Assembly (NCBI GenBank): GCA_031426815.1
Contig: JASJPG010000024.1
Location: 1-64,000, forward strand
Length of the DNA stretch: 64,000 nucleotides
Origin: PFJX01 sp031426815
Lineage (GTDB): Bacteria; Pseudomonadota; Gammaproteobacteria; Burkholderiales; Thiobacillaceae
Direction of reading: 5' to 3'
This document shows, piece after piece, positions 52,266-61,139 of this stretch. Positions within the stretch are counted from its first letter, which is position 1. Each line of letters begins with the position of its first letter. The position numbers and the translations under genes were made by a program. The notes under the pieces are model-generated. The model saw nothing but the letters and a program-made list of their open reading frames with translations. It did no database searches and was not told where the DNA came from.

Positions 52266-53566
52266 TCGGGCTTGCGTTGTTCGGAGGGCATTTTGCAGCC
52301 GGATTGGCACAGGCCGCCGACTACCATGCCGGTCCACCGGATTACCGCGCATTCCTGCCGCGGCTTGTTGCCGGCGATCGCCTGCTTTTGCGCGCGGGTG
52401 ACTATCGACACGGACTGCTTTTGAAAGGCCTCGCCGGCGAACCTGGTCAGCCGATCGAGATCGCCGGCCCGGCGACCGAACCGCGCGCCCGCTTCCTTGC
52501 CCGCCGCGGCGCCAACACGATCAGCTTGACGGACGTGCGCCACCTCCAGCTGCGCAATCTGGAACTGGATGGCGCCAATCTGCCGGTGGATGCAGTCAAG
52601 GCGGAAGGGCATGCCACTTATGCGCATTTCGTGACGCTGGAGAATCTCTACATCCACGATCATGCCGCCTCGCAGCAAAACGTCGGGATATCGACCAAGT
52701 GTCCGGCGTTCGGCTGGGTCATCCGAGGCAACCGCATCGAGCGGGTCGGCACCGGCATGTATCTGGGCAATTCGGATGGTTCGGCGCCGTTCGTGGCCGG
52801 GTTGATTGAAAACAATCGAATCCTGGATAGCCTGGGCTACAACCTGCAGATCAAACATCAAACCCTGCGACCGGCCACTTTGCCGGAAGCCGGCGTGCGG
52901 CATGACACGCAGATTCGTCGCAATCTGTTCGGCAAGGCAAAGGGAGCGGGCGGCGACATGGCGCGACCCAACGTACTGATTGGCCATATGCCGCCAACCG
53001 GCGCGGGGGCAGACGACCGCACGCTGATCTATCGCAATGTTTTCTGGCAAAACCCGAGCGAGGCCTTGTTTCAGGGCGAAGGCAATCTTGCCCTGTACAA
53101 CAACCTGTTCGTCAATCGATTCGGGTCGGCTTTGCGCGTCCAGCCCCACAACGACATCCCCAAGACGGTCGATATCCTGCAGAACACCGTGCTGGCCCGC
53201 GACGAAGGCATTGCCATCCGCGTGCGGCCCGGCCAGAACGCGTATCGGCAACGGGTGCGCCACAACCTGGTTTTTGCCGGCCAGCCGCTGCAAGGCGGCG
53301 AGCAGTCACATAACCTGAGCGGCCGCCTGGCCGAGGCCGCGCTTTATTTGCGCCAACCCGATGCGGCCGATTTCGCCATGGATCTGACGCCGCGGCGAGC
53401 GCTACGCATCACCGCGCCACTGGCCTCCGATCTCCCGCACTACCCGGATATCGAACGGGATTTCGCCGGCGTCCCGCTCGGCAAGGCGCGCCTGGGTGCC
53501 TACCATCCTGAGCGTACGCAAGCCGCCAGCCTGGCGAGCGAGGTGGCTGGCATTGGATCGCGCTAA
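52241..53566 (+). CDS. Secreted parallel beta-helix repeat protein
   Basis: A 441-residue exported protein. Residues 1-25 form a signal peptide ending in AQA. The mature protein shows a ladder of short Asn/Leu-rich strands (VRHLQLRNLELDGANL, GNRIERVGTGMYLGN, NRILDSLGYNL, VFWQNPSEALFQGEGNLALYNNLF) typical of right-handed beta-helices. It could be a polysaccharide lyase or a periplasmic EPS export or modification protein; no catalytic triad is clear. It starts within the end of aroK and precedes the VanZ gene by 28 bases. Confidence 0.75.
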   Translation: MSRPVAFLIGLALFGGHFAAGLAQAADYHAGPPDYRAFLPRLVAGDRLLLRAGDYRHGLLLKGLAGEPGQPIEIAGPATEPRARFLARRGANTISLTDVRHLQLRNLELDGANLPVDAVKAEGHATYAHFVTLENLYIHDHAASQQNVGISTKCPAFGWVIRGNRIERVGTGMYLGNSDGSAPFVAGLIENNRILDSLGYNLQIKHQTLRPATLPEAGVRHDTQIRRNLFGKAKGAGGDMARPNVLIGHMPPTGAGADDRTLIYRNVFWQNPSEALFQGEGNLALYNNLFVNRFGSALRVQPHNDIPKTVDILQNTVLARDEGIAIRVRPGQNAYRQRVRHNLVFAGQPLQGGEQSHNLSGRLAEAALYLRQPDAADFAMDLTPRRALRITAPLASDLPHYPDIERDFAGVPLGKARLGAYHPERTQAASLASEVAGIGSR

Positions 53567-53594
53567 TTCTTCGCGGCGGCGCCAATCGCCAGGC

Positions 53595-54995
53595 ATGGGC
53601 GAGCTGCGTCGCTTGTTGTCATGGCTGGCGCTGACCTATCTCGCATTCGTCATCTATGGCAGCCTGGTGCCGCTGGAATACCGCGCCATGCCGCTGGATG
53701 CCGCAGTCGCGGCTTTTCGCAACCTGCCGTTTCTGAACCTGGGCATCGGCTCGCGCGCCGACTGGGTGGCCAACCTGCTGCTGTTCATTCCGCTCGCTTT
53801 TTTCTGGACGGCCTGGTTGGCGCTAGGGCGCGGCACCTTGTTCGGGGTGTTGACCAGCAGTGTCGTGGCTGCCGCGTGTCTGGCTTTATCGCTGGGCATC
53901 GAATTCACCCAATTGTTCTTCCCGCAACGCACCGTCTCGCAGAACGACATCCTGGCGGAGGCACTGGGTGGCCTGCTCGGTATCGTTGCCTGGTGGTCGC
54001 TTGGACACCGGGTTCTGGCCTGGTATGAGAGTTGGCATCGTGCGCGTGCGCCGGCCGATCTGGCCGAACGTCTGGCCTGGGCATATCTGGTTGCCATTTA
54101 TGCCTACAGCCTGCTGCCGCTCGATCTGACCTTGAGTGCGGTCGAGCTGTTCCATAAATGGCGTGCCGGCCATCTGCATCTGATTCCCTTTGCCGCGCTG
54201 CCCACCGAACCGGTCGCGGCAATTTACGAACTGGCTTCCGACAGCGCGTTGTGGGCCGTGCTGGCGGTGCTGTGGGGGCTCAAGGGTGGCCGCAGCCGCT
54301 TCAGCCCCTGGCGCATGACCATGTTCAGCGCACTACTGCTCGAACTGCTGCAGTTGTTCGTCTATTCCCGCGTCAGCGATGTCACCGATCTGATCACCGC
54401 CGCATTCGGCGGCGTACTGGGGGCGTGGATCGCGCTCACGCTGGGGGCGAATGCGGAGACTACGCGGCGCCAAGCCGTTCCAGCCTGGCTTGCGCTGGTG
54501 TTGGCTTGCGGCTGGATGGGGGTGCTGATGGGGGTGTTCTGGTATCCGTTCAACTTCGATACCGGCGGCCCGCTCCTCTATGAGCGCCTCGACTTTTTGG
54601 CCAGGGTTCCTTTCGTGACCTATTACTTCGGCAGCGAATTCCGCGCCGCCACCGAGGTGCTTCACAAGGTGTTGTTCTTCGCCCCCCTGGGCGGTTTGCT
54701 TGCCTGGTGGGTGAGTGGATTGTCGTGGCGTTGGCGCGAGTGGGCCGGCTTTGCCGCCATCTTGGCCATCGTCGCACTCGCTTTGAGCATCGAACTGGTC
54801 CAGGTACTGTTGCCTGGCAAGGTGCCGGACAGTACCGATGCCGTTCTGGAAATATTGGGTGGGGTTTCGGGTTATTTTCTGATTCGATCCAGGCTGCTGC
54901 AATTGAAGCGACGCCCGGTCAGATCCGCACATGCCGCCCACTCGGCCCGGCATACGCGAACGAACTCCATCCGTACCGGTGAAATGGAGCATTGA
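53595..54995 (+). CDS. Integral membrane protein with three tandem VanZ units
   Basis: A 466-residue polytopic protein, about 12 membrane helices. The VanZ signature (an entry motif, a helix with a PLG-type centre, then E-x-x-Q-x5-R-x5-D and G-x-x-x-G) occurs three times. The entries are SLVPLEY (23-29), SLLPLDL (172-178) and YPFNF (317-321). The cores are IEFTQLFFPQRTVSQND near 102-118, LELLQLFVYSRVSDVTD at 249-265 and IELVQVLLPGKVPDSTD at 399-415. VanZ proteins usually have one unit. The start at 53595 has no firm Shine-Dalgarno. Role probably in the EPS/PEP-CTERM locus; unknown reaction. Confidence 0.8.
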   Translation: MGELRRLLSWLALTYLAFVIYGSLVPLEYRAMPLDAAVAAFRNLPFLNLGIGSRADWVANLLLFIPLAFFWTAWLALGRGTLFGVLTSSVVAAACLALSLGIEFTQLFFPQRTVSQNDILAEALGGLLGIVAWWSLGHRVLAWYESWHRARAPADLAERLAWAYLVAIYAYSLLPLDLTLSAVELFHKWRAGHLHLIPFAALPTEPVAAIYELASDSALWAVLAVLWGLKGGRSRFSPWRMTMFSALLLELLQLFVYSRVSDVTDLITAAFGGVLGAWIALTLGANAETTRRQAVPAWLALVLACGWMGVLMGVFWYPFNFDTGGPLLYERLDFLARVPFVTYYFGSEFRAATEVLHKVLFFAPLGGLLAWWVSGLSWRWREWAGFAAILAIVALALSIELVQVLLPGKVPDSTDAVLEILGGVSGYFLIRSRLLQLKRRPVRSAHAAHSARHTRTNSIRTGEMEH

Positions 54996-55001
54996 GGCGG
55001 C

Positions 55002-56309
55002 ATGCGCGATATCTCGCTGTTGTTGATTCTTTGCGTGCTGGCCTGGCTGGCGTGGGTGCGTCCCTGGTGGGGCGTGCTGGGGTTGGCCTGCGTGAGCACC
55101 CTGCATCCACAAGGCTATGCGACCGGTTTCATGCAAACAGTTCCGTTTTATCAGGCCTTGTTCGGAGCGGTGCTATTGGGCGTGGCGCGCGAGTTCATCG
55201 GCCGCCGCGCCTGGCCGCGTCTGTTCTGGGAATGGCGCATCGGCGTATTGCTGGTGCTCTGGGCGCATTTCGCCTTGACCACTTACCTGAGCCTGAATCC
55301 CTGGGCGGCCTGGCCGAAGTTCTGGGACATTGCAAAAGTGCTGCCGCCTTTGCTGCTGGCGCTCGTGTTGATTGATAGCCGCGAAAAACTGCGCAATCTG
55401 AATCTGGTCATGGCCTTGTCGGTTGCCGTCGTGGTTCTTAAGGGGGCGTACTGGGCGCTGGCGACCGGTTTGCAGGAACGGGTGTACGGCCCTCCCGGCA
55501 GTCCGTATGAAGGCAATAACGAATTCGCGGTGGCGACCTGCATGATGATTCCATTGCTGGCGTTCTGGTATCGCGAACTGGGGCGTGGTGCAGGTCAGCG
55601 CGGTTTGCGCTGGCTGGCGGCGGGATTGATCGGCCTGAGCTTCATCTCGGCCTTGTCGTCCTGGTCCCGCGGCGGTTTGTTGAGCGCCGCGGTGGTTGTG
55701 CTGCTTCTGGTCTGGCACAGCCGGCGCAAATGGCTGGCCTTGCCGCTCCTGCTGATCGGTGTCGGGCTGGTGTTCGTCAGCCTGCCGGAGCAGTGGTTGG
55801 CGCGCATGGGGTCCATCGGCGCCGCCGAACTCGACGGTTCCGCCCTCAGCCGTCTCGAAGTCTGGCAACTGGGCTGGGCGTATGCGCTGCAACATCCCTG
55901 GTTCGGCGGCGGTTTCCAGGGCTGGGTCTATCTGTCCCTGCCGACCGGCGCGGGACTCGATTGGCATAGCGCCTATGTCAAGATGGCGGCCGAACATGGC
56001 CTGCTTGGACTCGCGCTCTGGGGCGCTCTGGTTTTCGGCAGCATGTTGAATCTGAACTGGATGTTGCATCGAAATCGGCGCTGGCATTTGCCTTGGCTGG
56101 ATAACCATGCCGCCATGCTGCGTGCCGCATTGGCTGGATACGCCGTCGGCGCGGTATTTTTGGGTGCCGCCTATTGGGAATTGCTGTTCTTTCTCGTCGT
56201 CAGCGCGGTCCTGCTGACCCGGTTTGCTTATCAGGAACGGACACTCCGCGAAGCGAAGCCGGTCCGTCGGCGAAGCAAGCAAACGCCGGCGGCAGTTCCA
56301 ACGGTTTGA
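55002..56309 (+). CDS. O-glycosylation ligase, exosortase-system-associated (Wzy/WaaL-like)
   Basis: A 435-residue membrane protein with about ten helices. The segment PPGSPYEGNNEFAVATCMMIPLL and the later HPWFGGGFQGWVYLSLPTG with WHSAYVKMAAEHGLLGL fit the O-antigen-ligase family, and the layout is that of the ligase-like gene linked to exosortase A (TIGR03097). It is probably a transferase for polymeric glycan or glycoprotein. The gene begins 6 bases after the VanZ gene stop and ends 113 bases before the sigma-54 promoter. No exosortase is in the window. Confidence 0.8.
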   Translation: MRDISLLLILCVLAWLAWVRPWWGVLGLACVSTLHPQGYATGFMQTVPFYQALFGAVLLGVAREFIGRRAWPRLFWEWRIGVLLVLWAHFALTTYLSLNPWAAWPKFWDIAKVLPPLLLALVLIDSREKLRNLNLVMALSVAVVVLKGAYWALATGLQERVYGPPGSPYEGNNEFAVATCMMIPLLAFWYRELGRGAGQRGLRWLAAGLIGLSFISALSSWSRGGLLSAAVVVLLLVWHSRRKWLALPLLLIGVGLVFVSLPEQWLARMGSIGAAELDGSALSRLEVWQLGWAYALQHPWFGGGFQGWVYLSLPTGAGLDWHSAYVKMAAEHGLLGLALWGALVFGSMLNLNWMLHRNRRWHLPWLDNHAAMLRAALAGYAVGAVFLGAAYWELLFFLVVSAVLLTRFAYQERTLREAKPVRRRSKQTPAAVPTV

Positions 56310-56422
56310 ATCGGGCAGCAGTGCCAAGCGCACGCCAGAACTGTCGATATTTTTTACATGCGCGTTACTTAGCCCTCCTCTTTTCGATTTAACCGTTTGA
56401 ATTCATAAGAGTTGGATGGGAA

Positions 56423-56437
56423 GGCACGATTGTTGCT
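56423..56437 (+). promoter_or_regulatory. Sigma-54 promoter of the PEP-CTERM gene
   Basis: GGCAC (56423-56427), 5 bases, TTGCT (56433-56437): GG and GC are exactly ten bases apart, as in the -24/-12 consensus TGGCAC-N5-TTGC(A/T). It lies about 70 bases upstream of the gene and so predicts a transcript start near 56448. PEP-CTERM genes in some betaproteobacteria are known to be controlled by the PrsK/PrsR system and sigma-54. An enhancer for the activator was not identified. Confidence 0.8.
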
Positions 56438-56503
56438 TTTGTTGCCTGTACTCTCTCTTCCGCCGTGCCTTTTTTGGAGCGGCCATTGGTAAAGGCTATC
56501 AAG

Positions 56504-57118
56504 ATGAAAAATATATCGAGTTGGATAAAACGGCATGTGGCTTCTACTGCTTTGATCGGAGTTCTCTCCGGATTCAGCGTACATGCCGCGGCGGATTCCT
56601 ACAACGTCATCCTCAAGCAGAATGGTTCTCCGTTGGCGTGCGCAACGGGGGGCTTCCAGTACACCAAGGATGGCTCCACAGGCTGGCAAACACCGACCGC
56701 TCCTAGCGTCAATCTCGCCGCAAATTGCATCACCGATGTGCCGGCAGCCCTATTCAATCCGGGGGCATTAAAAGTCATCATCCAGAACGTGACGCTGAAC
56801 AAACAGGCGCAAGGTTTGAATGTCGTCGGACTGGGCAACGGCTTGATTTCTTCGGCGACAGGTTCCGGCGCCAACCATGTTTACTACAATCTGGTGTTCA
56901 CCTACGCGGGGCCTTACAAGACGGCAACCCGTAACTACACGATCATGAAAGTCCAGGGTACGGCTGCTTTGGGACAAACGCGCACCGTCATCGCTTCAGG
57001 TACTTATCACGTCCAGAACGTCAACGCGGTGCCGGAGCCCGAGTCCTTGCTGCTGCTGCTGGCGGGGGCTGCCGGACTGTTCTACGTGCGTCGGCGGAAA
57101 CAGGCCAGGCACGCCTGA
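56504..57118 (+). CDS. PEP-CTERM sorting-domain protein
   Basis: A 204-residue secreted protein. A signal peptide ends near residue 29 (HAAA). The C-terminus has the sorting signal VPEPESLLLLLAGAAGL then a basic tail FYVRRRKQARHA (residues 176-204). PEP-CTERM proteins are anchored by EpsH-type exosortases and are thought to be linked to extracellular polysaccharide. The middle is a compact beta-rich domain with two Cys (ACATGG and ANCITD), perhaps a disulfide. The start is the ATG at 56504, after the sigma-54 promoter. Confidence 0.9.
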   Translation: MKNISSWIKRHVASTALIGVLSGFSVHAAADSYNVILKQNGSPLACATGGFQYTKDGSTGWQTPTAPSVNLAANCITDVPAALFNPGALKVIIQNVTLNKQAQGLNVVGLGNGLISSATGSGANHVYYNLVFTYAGPYKTATRNYTIMKVQGTAALGQTRTVIASGTYHVQNVNAVPEPESLLLLLAGAAGLFYVRRRKQARHA

Positions 57119-57138
57119 GCTTTCGCTTGATTCCAAGA

Positions 57139-57166
57139 AACGTGTGCCTCGGCACACGTTTTTTTT
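57139..57166 (+). terminator. Rho-independent terminator after the PEP-CTERM gene
   Basis: AACGTGTGCC pairs with GGCACACGTT around a short loop, followed by TTTTTT. The arms are 57139-57148 and 57151-57160, with the T-run at 57161-57166. It isolates the PEP-CTERM transcript. Confidence 0.85.
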
Positions 57167-57286
57167 CGCCCGCTCGAAGGGATGCGCCTATCCGTTGGTC
57201 GGCGCTGTCCGCCCCTGTTACCACTTCCGTTATGATTTCGCACCGTTCGACGATAGCCGCATGAGCCCTGCTTCTCTGGCCAGATT

Positions 57287-60103
57287 GTGTTGAAAACACT
57301 GTTCCCGACTCCCGGTTATTTCGTAGCGCCAGCGGCGGTCATGGCGCTGGTCTGGCTGGTTTTGCTCGGCTTGGCGCCATTCGTTGCGCAGCCCGGGAGC
57401 GCAACGACCTGGAGCCTTGCCAGCGGCGTATGGGATTGGCGCCACGTCGCCGCGGCGTTCTGGCCGGGCGTGTTCTGGCTGTGGTGGCTGCATGGAACGC
57501 CGGCATCGCACCGCCTTTCGATCGCGGCGCCGCTTGGTCTCGCGATGTGTGTTTTGGGATTGTCCGCCGCCCAGTCGGTGTATACGCCGGCCTGGACCGT
57601 GGCTATAGGCTGGCCCGGTCATCTTGTCGGCATTGCCTGTGGCATGCTCGCGGGTACGGCGGCCGCCAAGCTACGCAGGCCGGTCGTTTCGGAAGCTTCG
57701 CAGCGGGTCATTTGGCGCGCCGTTTATGGCATCTGCGCCGTCCTGGCCTTATTGACGATGCCCCCCGCCGCAGATCCGGCAGGCTGGCTTGCCGCGCTGT
57801 TCGATCATCTTTACCAATCCATCAAGTCCGCAATCCTCTGGTTGCCGCTTGGCGGCATATTGGGCCTGGTGGGGTTCGCACGGCCGGCCCGGATCTGGAC
57901 GTTGGCGGGCTTAGGTACCTTGTTGCTGGTCGGGCATATCGATCTGCTGGATCTGGCCAGTCGCGATTGGCTCGATATTCTGGTCGTCGCCCCGAGCCTG
58001 GCCTTGGGGATTTGGCTGGGCGAAAGCACGCGCCGTGCACCGGGTTGGCAGCTTGCCGAGTCGCCTGTCAACATTGCCGTTCCAGCAACTGGCGATGAGG
58101 TCGTTCCTCCCGCAGGAGTGGAAAACCTTGCGAATCGAAGCGCCCCAGCGTTGCACACGGGAGTCGCCCGGGGACAAATGGAAGCCAGCGTTGCAACGAA
58201 CAGTCATCGCGGCGACAAAACAGCGCCACTTCGGCCCGGCGTCGTCGCGGGGTTCTTCGGGCTCGGGGCGATCGGACTGGCTTTGCTCGCCCTGTTCGAC
58301 TTCCCGCTGTTGCCATGGATTCTCGGCATCGGCCTGACGCTCTATGGCGGATTGCTCTGGCGGCAGCCGCTGGCCTGGTTGCTGGTTGTTCCTGCCGCGC
58401 TGCCGGTGCTGGATCTGGCGCCTTGGAGCGGACGCTTCTTTCTCGATGAATTCGATTTGCTTATGGCGGTGACGCTGGCGGTGCTGATTCTGCGCGGAGG
58501 CACTCAGATTGCGCTGTCATGGCCGCCGCTGGCACGTTTGGTCCTGGCGACGTTCTTCGGACTGGCGCTGGTCAGCGGATTGATCGGGCTGGACGGCTGG
58601 CCTGCTGTCGATGCCAATGCCTTCTCAACCTACTGGAGTCCCTACAACAGTCTGCGCGTTGCCAAGGGGTTCTTATGGGGCGCGACGCTGCTTTTCCTGG
58701 TGCGGCGCACCTGTGTCGATCTCGAACGTTTTACGCGCTGGCTGGCCATCGGCATGGCGTTGGGCCTGCTGGCCGTGTGCCTGGTCGGCATCTGGGAGCG
58801 CTGGCTGTATTCCGGTCTGGCGGATCGCGATTCCTCGTATCGCATCGTCGGCCTGTTTTCCAGCATGCATACCGGCGGCGGCCATATCGAGGCGTACATG
58901 GCGGCGGCGCTGCCGTTTCTGTGGCTGGGCATGCGACATTGGAAGTCGATGTTGTTGGCCGCGCCACTGCTGGCGCTGGCGACTTATGTGCTGATCTATA
59001 CCGTGGCACGCGGCGGCGCGCTCGCATTTGGCCTGATCTTCGTTATCCTGGCGGTAGGCAGCGTGCGGCTGGCCTGGCTGGCGGGTAACCGGCGGGTTCA
59101 GCTTGCTCCGATTTTGGTGCTGGTGGGCGCCGCGGCGATCCTGATCGGCGGCATCAGCGGCGGCTATTTCCAGCAGCGTTTCAGCCAGACCGCCGAGGAT
59201 ACGCAGACGCGCCTCGATCATTGGAGCCAGACGCTGGCGATGGCCGACGACAGTTGGACGACTCGCCTGTTCGGAATGGGGCTGGGCAGTTTCCCGCGCG
59301 TATTTCTGGCGCGTGGCGTGCCGGAAGAGCGTCCGGCCACCTACGGTTTTATCGCCAGCCGCACCGGCCAGGCCTTGCGACTGGGCAGCGGCGCGACGCT
59401 GTATTACGCGCAACGCGCGTCGATCGAGGCCGGCACGACTTATCGACTGGTGCTCGATGCCCGCGCGGAAGGCGGCCCGGTTCGTCTGGAAACGCCGCTG
59501 TGCGAGAAGCAGATGCTCAATTCGCGGCGTTGTGTCTGGTCGAATATCGATGTGCCGGGCGATGGCGCCTGGCGGCGTTACGAACGTGCGATAGACAGCG
59601 GTGAAGTCGGCGCCGGCTCGATGTTCAGCCATTTGCCGACGGAGTTCGTGCTCAGCAACGCCGGCAAGGCCGGCCTGCTGGAAATCGACAATGTGCGTCT
59701 GCTCGATACCGCTGGGCGCGATCTTCTTTGCAACGGCAACTTCGAAGCCGGCGCCGATTGCTGGTTTTTCAAGACGCACAGCCACTTGCCCTGGCATATC
59801 AAGAACGTCTGGGTGCATATCGTGTTCGAGCAAGGCTGGCTGGGGCTGGCGGCTTTCCTGGCATTGACCGGCCTGGCGCTGGCCCGTGCCGCCAAGGCGG
59901 CCTGGCGCGGTCAGCCGCTGGCCTGGGTATTGCTCGCCGCCATGGTCGGCATGTTCAGCGTCGGCTTGTTCGACAGCCTGCTCGATGCGCCCCGCCTAGC
60001 CATGCTGTTGCTCGGCTTCAGCCTGCTGGCGGTGGCGCCGCCCTGGGCTGCCCGAAAGCGTTCCCACAAGCGGCGCACTGCTGCAAAACGCGCTACCGGC
60101 TGA
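57287..60103 (+). CDS. Large Wzy/O-ligase-like membrane protein with VanZ-like N-terminus and carbohydrate-binding-like insert
   Basis: A 938-residue protein starting at a GTG. Residues 1-250 form a membrane part with VanZ-like text (KSAILWLPLGGILG, 180-193; DWLDILVVAPSLALGIWLG, 227-245). A loop follows (250-312). Residues 312-675 are an O-antigen-polymerase/ligase core with STYWSPYNSLRVAKG, IYTVARGGAL and FGMGLGSFPRVFL. Residues about 685-830 form a soluble beta-rich region ending LLCNGNFEAGADCWFF, which looks like a CenC-type carbohydrate-binding module inserted in the periplasmic loop. The chain returns to the membrane at HSHLPWHIKNVWVHIVFEQG (831-850). Probably an EPS polymerase or ligase; the donor is unknown. 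Its last 11 bases overlap the convergent gene. Confidence 0.8.
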   Translation: MLKTLFPTPGYFVAPAAVMALVWLVLLGLAPFVAQPGSATTWSLASGVWDWRHVAAAFWPGVFWLWWLHGTPASHRLSIAAPLGLAMCVLGLSAAQSVYTPAWTVAIGWPGHLVGIACGMLAGTAAAKLRRPVVSEASQRVIWRAVYGICAVLALLTMPPAADPAGWLAALFDHLYQSIKSAILWLPLGGILGLVGFARPARIWTLAGLGTLLLVGHIDLLDLASRDWLDILVVAPSLALGIWLGESTRRAPGWQLAESPVNIAVPATGDEVVPPAGVENLANRSAPALHTGVARGQMEASVATNSHRGDKTAPLRPGVVAGFFGLGAIGLALLALFDFPLLPWILGIGLTLYGGLLWRQPLAWLLVVPAALPVLDLAPWSGRFFLDEFDLLMAVTLAVLILRGGTQIALSWPPLARLVLATFFGLALVSGLIGLDGWPAVDANAFSTYWSPYNSLRVAKGFLWGATLLFLVRRTCVDLERFTRWLAIGMALGLLAVCLVGIWERWLYSGLADRDSSYRIVGLFSSMHTGGGHIEAYMAAALPFLWLGMRHWKSMLLAAPLLALATYVLIYTVARGGALAFGLIFVILAVGSVRLAWLAGNRRVQLAPILVLVGAAAILIGGISGGYFQQRFSQTAEDTQTRLDHWSQTLAMADDSWTTRLFGMGLGSFPRVFLARGVPEERPATYGFIASRTGQALRLGSGATLYYAQRASIEAGTTYRLVLDARAEGGPVRLETPLCEKQMLNSRRCVWSNIDVPGDGAWRRYERAIDSGEVGAGSMFSHLPTEFVLSNAGKAGLLEIDNVRLLDTAGRDLLCNGNFEAGADCWFFKTHSHLPWHIKNVWVHIVFEQGWLGLAAFLALTGLALARAAKAAWRGQPLAWVLLAAMVGMFSVGLFDSLLDAPRLAMLLLGFSLLAVAPPWAARKRSHKRRTAAKRATG

Positions 60104-61127
60104 CCTTTTTCGGATGGCGCACGCGATGTCCGGTCGGATACGAAGCCAGCAACACCAGCGCCAGGAACGGCCATAGCGAAGCCGCTGCCTTGGCCAGTCC
60201 GACGATGTTCAACACGCTGGCGGCCGGCCATAACTGAAAGTCGGCCAGCCAGAAGCGAACCAGCAGCGACAGCAGCAACAGCGCCAGCCCGAACTGGCGC
60301 CGGTGTCTGGACGCCAGCGGGTTGAGCAGGAGCCAGAACGCGACCAGAAACCCCGCCAGGGTTTCCAGCGAAAGCACACCGCCGACCACTTTCAGCTTGA
60401 GCAAGATGGTCGCCGCCAGCAGTTTCATGACGAAGGCCGATATCACCAGCAACAGCATCGTGCTGACATAGCGGCCCGGCCGCAGCAGGTTGGCGGAGAA
60501 GGTGCCGAGCGTCGCCATTTCCAGCACCACCGCCGCGAACCAGGGCAGATTGATCTGATCGAGCCCGCCCGGCGGCGTATCGATCGGGCGCAGATGCAGA
60601 TCGAGCCAGCCCATGCCGGGGAACGGCAGCAGCGCGAACTGTCCCAGAAACCAGAGCGCCAGCAGCGCCAGCCCGACATTGGTCGACATGCCGGCGTGAA
60701 ACCAGCGGTCGCGCCAGCGATGCAAGGCGCGCCCCGCGCGCAGCCAGCGGCCGTGGTGCAGCGCCAGCAGCGCGCCGGTGAGCGCACCCAGGCCGTTGAC
60801 CAGCAGATCCAGATTGGAGGCGATGCGGCCGGACAGCAAGGCCTGCCCGCTTTCCAGCGCAAAACTGACCAGCACCCCGGCGCAGGCCCCCATCACGACG
60901 CCGTGCGGACGCTGGCCGGGGACCGAAAAGCGCAGCGCCAGGGCGTAACCCAAGGGGATGTAGACCAGCAGATTGGTCGCAAGGTCCGTGCGCGTGACGA
61001 AGCGCGGCCAGGGCGCGGTCAGAAAATCGAGCGACCAATCGGTCAGCGGCAGCCAGCCGGCGAACGGGTACAGGCTGCCGGTCGCCAGGAAGGCGATGTA
61101 AAGCAGGATGAACAGGCGCAGGCGCAA
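60093..61127 (-). CDS. VanZ-family membrane protein
   Basis: A 344-residue polytopic protein. Residues about 10-125 are a single VanZ unit: GSLYPFAGW entry, DLATNLLVYIPLGYALAL and FALESGQALLSGRIASNLDLLVNGLG. The C-terminal two-thirds are membrane helices without known motif. It follows the symporter gene by 12 bases on the same strand. Its end overlaps the large Wzy-like gene by 11 bases tail to tail. A role in EPS or envelope maintenance is likely. Confidence 0.8.
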   Translation of the reverse strand: MRLRLFILLYIAFLATGSLYPFAGWLPLTDWSLDFLTAPWPRFVTRTDLATNLLVYIPLGYALALRFSVPGQRPHGVVMGACAGVLVSFALESGQALLSGRIASNLDLLVNGLGALTGALLALHHGRWLRAGRALHRWRDRWFHAGMSTNVGLALLALWFLGQFALLPFPGMGWLDLHLRPIDTPPGGLDQINLPWFAAVVLEMATLGTFSANLLRPGRYVSTMLLLVISAFVMKLLAATILLKLKVVGGVLSLETLAGFLVAFWLLLNPLASRHRRQFGLALLLLSLLVRFWLADFQLWPAASVLNIVGLAKAAASLWPFLALVLLASYPTGHRVRHPKKVSR

Positions 61128-61139
61128 TGTCGTCGCCGC

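Noticed and set aside
60093..60103. 11-base overlap of the convergent Wzy-like and VanZ genes
   Set aside because: Both stops are real and such tail-to-tail overlaps are common; no sign of shared function or regulation.
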